A stretch of DNA of 64,000 nucleotides from Pseudogulbenkiania sp. MAI-1 (GTDB lineage Bacteria; Pseudomonadota; Gammaproteobacteria; Burkholderiales; Chromobacteriaceae), in contig NZ_AZUR01000001.1 of NCBI RefSeq assembly GCF_000527175.1, positions 3,125,001-3,189,000 on the forward strand, in the 5' to 3' direction. How positions within the stretch are numbered: position 1 is the first letter of the stretch; every line of letters starts with the position of its first letter. This document shows positions 59,903 through 64,000 of this stretch, piece by piece. The translations under genes and the position numbers were made by a program. Below the pieces are notes generated by a model, which was not told the DNA's origin, did not search any database, and saw only the letters and a program-made list of their open reading frames with translations.

Positions 59903-60577
59903 TCACAGCCAGCCACGCTCGGCAAACGACTCCGCATGGCTCCCCGTGATCACGAAATGGTCCAGCAGACGGACATCCACCAGTTGCAGCGCCGCCTTGA
60001 GGGTATCGGTCAGCGCCCGGTCGGCCGACGACGGTTCGGCCACACCGGAAGGGTGATTGTGCGCCACGATGACGCCGGCCGCATTGTGCGCCAGCGTCCG
60101 GCGCACCACCTCGCGCGGATAGACCCGGGTCTCGCTCAAGGTGCCGCTAAATACTTCTTCGACCGCCAGAACGCGGTTTTGTGCCGTCAGGAAGATCACC
60201 ACGAAGACTTCGACATCGCGCATGCCGATCGACAGCCGCAGAAAATCGCGCACCGCCTGCGGGCTGGACAGCGCATCGGCCAGCTTCATCTCCTCCGCCA
60301 ACGCCCGCCGCGCCAGCTCCTTGGTCGCCATCAGTTGGGCATACTTGGCCGCTCCCAGGCCGGGCTGGCGCTCGAACTCGGCCAGATCGGCAGACAGCAG
60401 GCAGGACAGCGAGCCAAATTCGTTCATCAGCCGGCGCGCCATGTCGACCGCCGACAGGCCCTTGATGCCGGTACGCAGAAAGATGGCCAGCAACTCGGCA
60501 TCGGAGAGATGCTCCGCCCCGTGCGCCAGCAGCTTTTCCCGGGGACGTTCCGCCGCGGGCCAATCGCAGATCGACAT
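59903..60577 (-). CDS. radC: RadC/JAB-domain protein
   Basis: 224 residues: an N-terminal helix-hairpin-helix region (PGLGAAKYAQLMATKELARR, about 72-91) and a JAB/MPN domain with the metal motif HNHPSG...SSADR (about 173-186) and the upstream Glu in VEEVFSGTLSETRVYPREV. Despite the name a repair role is not established; the JAMM residues suggest a metalloprotease or nuclease. AAGGAG precedes the ATG. It is divergent from coaBC, the usual neighbour in proteobacteria. Confidence 0.92.
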   Translation of the reverse strand: MSICDWPAAERPREKLLAHGAEHLSDAELLAIFLRTGIKGLSAVDMARRLMNEFGSLSCLLSADLAEFERQPGLGAAKYAQLMATKELARRALAEEMKLADALSSPQAVRDFLRLSIGMRDVEVFVVIFLTAQNRVLAVEEVFSGTLSETRVYPREVVRRTLAHNAAGVIVAHNHPSGVAEPSSADRALTDTLKAALQLVDVRLLDHFVITGSHAESFAERGWL

Positions 60578-60729
60578 GACCGACTCCTTATTGTGCTATA
60601 GCCTGTTTTCACCATTAAACCCAATGCCATGCGGAAAGCATAGGGAGGACGGTCGTGGCGGCGGCGCCGTCACCGTCAGCGGCAATTTCCGGTAAACTTT
60701 CTTTTTTTCAGGTTGCACAAAGGCTTTCC

Positions 60730-61911
60730 ATGTCTGCCAAACGGATTCTTCTGGGCGTCACCGGTGGCATCGCCGCCTACAAGGCGGCCGAGCTGACCCG
60801 TCTCCTGGTCAAGGCCGGGCACCGCGTCGACGTGGTGATGAGCGAAGCGGCCACCTGCTTCGTCACCCCGACCACCTTCCAGGCGCTGTCCGGCCACGCT
60901 GTCTACACCAGCCAGTGGGATCCGCGCCCGGACAACGCCATGGCGCACATCGAGCTGTCGCGCCGCGCCGACGTGTTCCTGATCGCCCCGGCCAGCGCCG
61001 ACTGCCTGTTCAAGCTGGCGCACGGCGCCTGTGACGACCTGATCTCGACGCTGGCGGCGGCGCGTACCTGTCAGCTGATCGTCGCCCCGGCGATGAACAA
61101 GCAGATGTGGGACAACCCGCCCAACCAGCGCAACGTCGCCCAGCTGGTGGCCGACGGCGTGACGGTGTTCGGCCCGGCCGCGGGCGAGCAGGCCTGCGGC
61201 GAAGTCGGCCTCGGCCGCATGCTGGAGCCGGAAGAGATCGCCGAGCGCATGGAAGGCTTCTTCGTCGAGAAGCGCCTCGCCGGCAAGCAGGTGCTGCTGA
61301 CCGCCGGCCCGACCTTCGAACCGATCGACGCGGTGCGCGGCATCACCAACGTGAGCTCCGGCAAGATGGGCTACGCACTGGCACGCGCCTGCCGCGATGC
61401 CGGTGCCGAGGTGACGCTGGTCTCGGGACCGACCGGCCTGCCCTGCCCGGTCGGCGTGCGCCGGCTCGACGTGGTGAGCGCCGCCGAGATGCACCAGGCG
61501 GTGTTGCAGGAGGTCGGCCGCAGCGACGTGTTCATCGCCGTGGCGGCGGTGGCCGACTACCGTGTGAAGAACCGCTCGGAGCACAAGCTGAAGAAGGGCG
61601 ACAGCGTGCCGGTCATCGAACTGGAAGAAAACCCGGATATCCTCGCCACCGTGGCCGGCCTGCCGGCGGCGCCGTTCTGCGTCGGTTTCGCGGCGGAGAG
61701 CCAGAACCTGCTGGAATTCGCCGAAACCAAGCGCCGGCGCAAGAAGGTGCCGCTCTTGGTCGCCAACCTGGCGCAGCAGGCGATGGGCGCCGACCACAAC
61801 GAGGTGGTGCTGCTCGACGACGCCGGCGCGCACCCGCTGCCGATCCAGCCCAAGGAGCAGGTGGCACACGCCATCGTCGCGCACCTGGCCACGCTGCTGG
61901 CGCAACGCTGA
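60730..61911 (+). CDS. coaBC: Bifunctional phosphopantothenoylcysteine decarboxylase/synthetase
   Basis: 393 residues, two steps of coenzyme A synthesis. CoaC half (about 1-185): ILLGVTGGIAAYKAAELTRLL, the FMN-binding PASADCLFKLAHG, and the PXMNXXMW motif APAMNKQMW with the catalytic Cys in GEQACGEVGLGRM. CoaB half (about 190-393): LLTAGPTFEPIDAVRGITNV, AAVADYRVKNRSEHKLKK and GFAAESQNLLEFA. The ATG at 60730 fits the family start. It is followed after 101 bp by dut, the classical dfp-dut order. Confidence 0.95.
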   Translation: MSAKRILLGVTGGIAAYKAAELTRLLVKAGHRVDVVMSEAATCFVTPTTFQALSGHAVYTSQWDPRPDNAMAHIELSRRADVFLIAPASADCLFKLAHGACDDLISTLAAARTCQLIVAPAMNKQMWDNPPNQRNVAQLVADGVTVFGPAAGEQACGEVGLGRMLEPEEIAERMEGFFVEKRLAGKQVLLTAGPTFEPIDAVRGITNVSSGKMGYALARACRDAGAEVTLVSGPTGLPCPVGVRRLDVVSAAEMHQAVLQEVGRSDVFIAVAAVADYRVKNRSEHKLKKGDSVPVIELEENPDILATVAGLPAAPFCVGFAAESQNLLEFAETKRRRKKVPLLVANLAQQAMGADHNEVVLLDDAGAHPLPIQPKEQVAHAIVAHLATLLAQR

Positions 61912-62012
61912 GCGCCCGTTCCGTCAGGCGACTGTGCCTGGCGGCATAGGCCCTACCCCATCCGGGTTGGCCGAAGTGTCGGCCAACCCTCATGTTTTTT
62001 CAAGGACCCCGC

Positions 62013-62465
62013 ATGAAACCCGTCATCGACGTCAAGATTCTCGACCCCCGCCTGCACGACAAGCTGCCGGACTACGCCACCAGCGGCTCGGCCGGGCTCG
62101 ACCTTCGCGCCGCCATCGACACCCCGATGGAAATCAAGCCGGGCGAGACCCAGCTGATCCCCACCGGCATGGCCATCCACCTCGCCGACCCCGGCCTCGC
62201 GGCGATGATCCTGCCGCGCTCCGGCCTCGGCCACAAGCACGGCATCGTGCTCGGCAACCTGGTCGGGCTGATCGACTCCGACTACCAGGGCCAGCTGTTC
62301 GTCTCGGTGTGGAACCGCGGTCACAGCCCCTTCTCGCTGGCGCCGCTGGAACGCATCGCCCAGATGGTGATCGTGCCGGTGGTGCAGGTCGGCTTCAACA
62401 TCGTCGACGACTTCGACGCCTCGCACCGCGGCGAGAACGGGTTCGGCAGCAGCGGCCGACACTGA
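62013..62465 (+). CDS. dut: dUTP diphosphatase
   Basis: 150-residue trimeric dUTPase. All five motifs are seen: SAGLDLRAA (1), LPRSGLGHKHG (2), GNLVGLIDSDYQGQL (3; catalytic Asp), RIAQMVIVPV (4) and RGENGFGSSGRH (5; C-terminal lid). AAGGAC lies 7 nt before the ATG at 62013; an ATG 21 bp upstream is less likely. Confidence 0.96.
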   Translation: MKPVIDVKILDPRLHDKLPDYATSGSAGLDLRAAIDTPMEIKPGETQLIPTGMAIHLADPGLAAMILPRSGLGHKHGIVLGNLVGLIDSDYQGQLFVSVWNRGHSPFSLAPLERIAQMVIVPVVQVGFNIVDDFDASHRGENGFGSSGRH

Positions 62466-62511
62466 GAGCTCGTGACGATTTCTTTCACACGCCCCGAGCC
62501 CCCCCAAAAAG

Positions 62512-62540
62512 ACAAAAGCCCGGTTTAACCGGGCTTTTGT
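62512..62540. terminator. Bidirectional terminator between dut and the ABC permease genes
   Basis: Perfect 12-bp stem ACAAAAGCCCGG/CCGGGCTTTTGT with loop TTTAA; it gives a U run on both strands and lies between convergent genes. Confidence 0.9.
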
Positions 62541-62559
62541 TCATCCTGAGACAACCGAC

Positions 62560-63384
62560 TCAGACCTTGGCGGTGCGGATGCGCTCCGCACGCCCGCGCA
62601 GCCACTCCAGCGTCAGCAGCAAGGCGGTGGAGAACAGGATCAGCACCGCCGCCGCCGCCGCGATGGCCGGACTGATGTTCTCCTTGATGCCACTGAACAT
62701 CTGGCGCGGCAGCGTCACCTGTTCCGGACCGGCCAGGAACAGCGTCACCACCACCTCGTCGAACGACGTGGTGAAGGCGAACAGCGCGCCCGACACCACC
62801 CCCGGCGCGATCAGCGGCAGCACCACCTTGCGGAAGGTCAGCAGCGGGCTCGCGCCCAGGCTGGCGCTGGCCCGGATCAGGCTGGTATTGAAGCCGCTCA
62901 GCGTCGCCGACACCGTGATCACCACGAACGGCACCCCCAGCGCGGCATGCACCAGGATCAGGCCGAGGTAGTTGTTGGTCAGCCCCAGCGGCGAGAAGAA
63001 CAGGTAGGCGCCGACCCCGACGATCACCACCGGCACCACCATCGGCGAAATCAGCACCGTCATCAGCAGCGACTTGCCGGGAAAGTTCGAGCTGGTCAGG
63101 CCGACCGCCGCCAGCGTACCCAGCACCGTCGCCAGCAGCGTGGCGGCCGGCGCCACGATGAAGCTGTTCTTCAACGAGTGCATCCATTCGCCGTTGCCGA
63201 AGAACTCGGCGTACCAGCGCCAGGAGAACGACTTGATCGGATAGACCAGGAAGCTGTCCGCCGAGAACGACAGCGGGATGATCGCCAACAGCGGCGACAT
63301 CAGGAACACCAGCACCAGCACGCACAAGAGACGGAATGTCCAGTACCAGAGCTTCTCGACGGGAGAGGCGTAGTTAGGCAGCAT
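62560..63384 (-). CDS. ABC transporter permease, PotI type
   Basis: 274 residues, six predicted membrane helices, with the coupling motif RASASLGASPLLTFRKVVLPL (about 178-198; EAA-loop type). The sequence LPLSFSADSFLVYPIKSFSWRWYAEF is typical of PotC/PotI-type permeases of the polyamine/iron/opine importer family. It follows the first permease gene with a 3-bp gap. The substrate cannot be read here; the ATPase and binding protein probably lie outside the window. Confidence 0.85.
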   Translation of the reverse strand: MLPNYASPVEKLWYWTFRLLCVLVLVFLMSPLLAIIPLSFSADSFLVYPIKSFSWRWYAEFFGNGEWMHSLKNSFIVAPAATLLATVLGTLAAVGLTSSNFPGKSLLMTVLISPMVVPVVIVGVGAYLFFSPLGLTNNYLGLILVHAALGVPFVVITVSATLSGFNTSLIRASASLGASPLLTFRKVVLPLIAPGVVSGALFAFTTSFDEVVVTLFLAGPEQVTLPRQMFSGIKENISPAIAAAAAVLILFSTALLLTLEWLRGRAERIRTAKV

Positions 63385-63387
63385 GAT

Positions 63388-64000
63388 TTACCCCAGGCTC
63401 AGACGATCGGTGCCCACCAGCTTGCTGTACACCGCGTACAGCGCCAGCGTGGCGACCAGGAGCAGACTGCCCAGCGCGGCGGCCATGCCCCAGTTGATGG
63501 TGACGTTGGTGTAGAAGGCGACGTAGTAGCTCACCATCTGGTCTTCCGGGCTGCCCAGCAAGGCCGGCGTGATGTAGTAGCCCAGGCACATGATAAACAC
63601 CAGCAAGGCCCCGGCCGCCACGCCCGGCAGCGTCTGAGGGAAGTAGATTTTCCAGAACGCGGCGAACGGGTGGTCACCCAGCGAAATGGCCGCCTTGACG
63701 TACGAGGGCGGAATGCTCTTCATCACGCTGTAGGAGGGCAAGATCACGAACGGCAGCAGGATGTGCACCATCGCGATGTACACGCCGACGCGGTTGAACG
63801 CCAGCTGCAGCGGATGGTCGACGATACCCAGCGCCATCAGGCCGCTGTTGATCAGCCCCTCGGACTGCAAGAGCACGATCCACGCCGCGACCCGCACCAG
63901 CACGGAGGTCCAGAACGGCAGCAGCACCAGGATCATCAGCAGGTTGCTCTGGCGCTTGGGCAGGTTGGCGAGCCAGTAGGCCACCGGGTAACCCAGCAGC
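63388..64000 (-). CDS. ABC transporter permease, PotH type (5' end outside window)
   Basis: Partial gene: the C-terminal 203 residues, with the frame running off at 64000. Visible are several helices, LVRVAAWIVLL, a coupling motif VKAAISLGDHPFAAFWKIYFP and the PotB/PotH-like GYYITPALLGSPEDQMVSYYV. It pairs with the downstream PotI-type permease to form the channel of a polyamine-like ABC importer. Confidence 0.85.
   Translation of the reverse strand, partial: LLGYPVAYWLANLPKRQSNLLMILVLLPFWTSVLVRVAAWIVLLQSEGLINSGLMALGIVDHPLQLAFNRVGVYIAMVHILLPFVILPSYSVMKSIPPSYVKAAISLGDHPFAAFWKIYFPQTLPGVAAGALLVFIMCLGYYITPALLGSPEDQMVSYYVAFYTNVTINWGMAAALGSLLLVATLALYAVYSKLVGTDRLSLG

Overview
The window is high-GC, gene-dense chromosome from a betaproteobacterium. 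It most likely belongs to Neisseriales/Chromobacteriaceae. This is inferred from gene content and layout (dctPQM with maeB, dnaE with a PhaM-like gene, hpnCDE, a short MetN without the C-terminal regulatory domain); no 16S gene is present. No phage, plasmid backbone, IS element or CRISPR array was seen. Most genes are housekeeping, with a few accessory islets.

Layout. 0.2-13.5 kb: nadB, then a DctS-like sensor kinase divergent from the TRAP C4-dicarboxylate transporter dctPQM, then NADP-malic enzyme maeB (uptake of C4 acids feeding malate to pyruvate), a PhaM-like gene and dnaE. 13.6-20.5 kb: AI-2E family permease, PEBP-like protein, a 1277-residue RTX/Ig-repeat type I-secreted protein, a 73-residue KorA/TrfB-like DNA-binding protein and a glycine-zipper lipoprotein. 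20.5-23.0 kb: the metNIQ methionine importer, whose leader looks like a SAM-II-class riboswitch with a complete antiterminator/terminator switch. 23-30.5 kb: nuclease-family protein, nudB, an orphan FixJ/DctR-type regulator, an MscS-type channel, lolD/lolC and an NlpC/P60 hydrolase. 30.5-33.8 kb: ubiB, a DUF2325 gene behind a perfect Fur box, a 150-bp MITE-like palindromic element, and an ECF sigma/zinc-finger anti-sigma pair. 33.7-39.5 kb: radA, a lipoprotein, a YciK-like SDR with an altered active site, and the squalene genes hpnE, hpnD and hpnC.

39.5-47.9 kb: two nearly identical tRNA-Ala/tRNA-Glu clusters in direct orientation bracket about 7.8 kb. That segment holds a 2093-residue protein joining a Ser/Thr kinase, AAA-type ATPase, TPR-like region, GAF, PAS, GGDEF and EAL, plus a phosphoribosyltransferase. 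47.9-52 kb: an unknown coiled-coil protein, ribA, a GAF/fRMsr-like protein, and an HslV-like Ntn-hydrolase translationally coupled to the redox chaperone Hsp33. 52-64 kb: a YafJ-type amidotransferase, a DUF294 protein, a small NAD-binding protein, a six-EF-hand exported protein next to baeSR, rbsK, radC, coaBC, dut and two permease genes of a PotHI-type ABC importer (one running off the window).

Most notable points: the SAM-II-type attenuator on metNIQ, the kinase-ATPase-GGDEF-EAL giant between duplicated tRNA clusters, the Fur-controlled DUF2325 gene, the MITE-like element fused to the anti-sigma stop codon, and a possible shared leader motif at the left edge and before the KorA-like gene. 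Coordinates and motifs were read by eye; family names rest on motif recognition, not on database searches.
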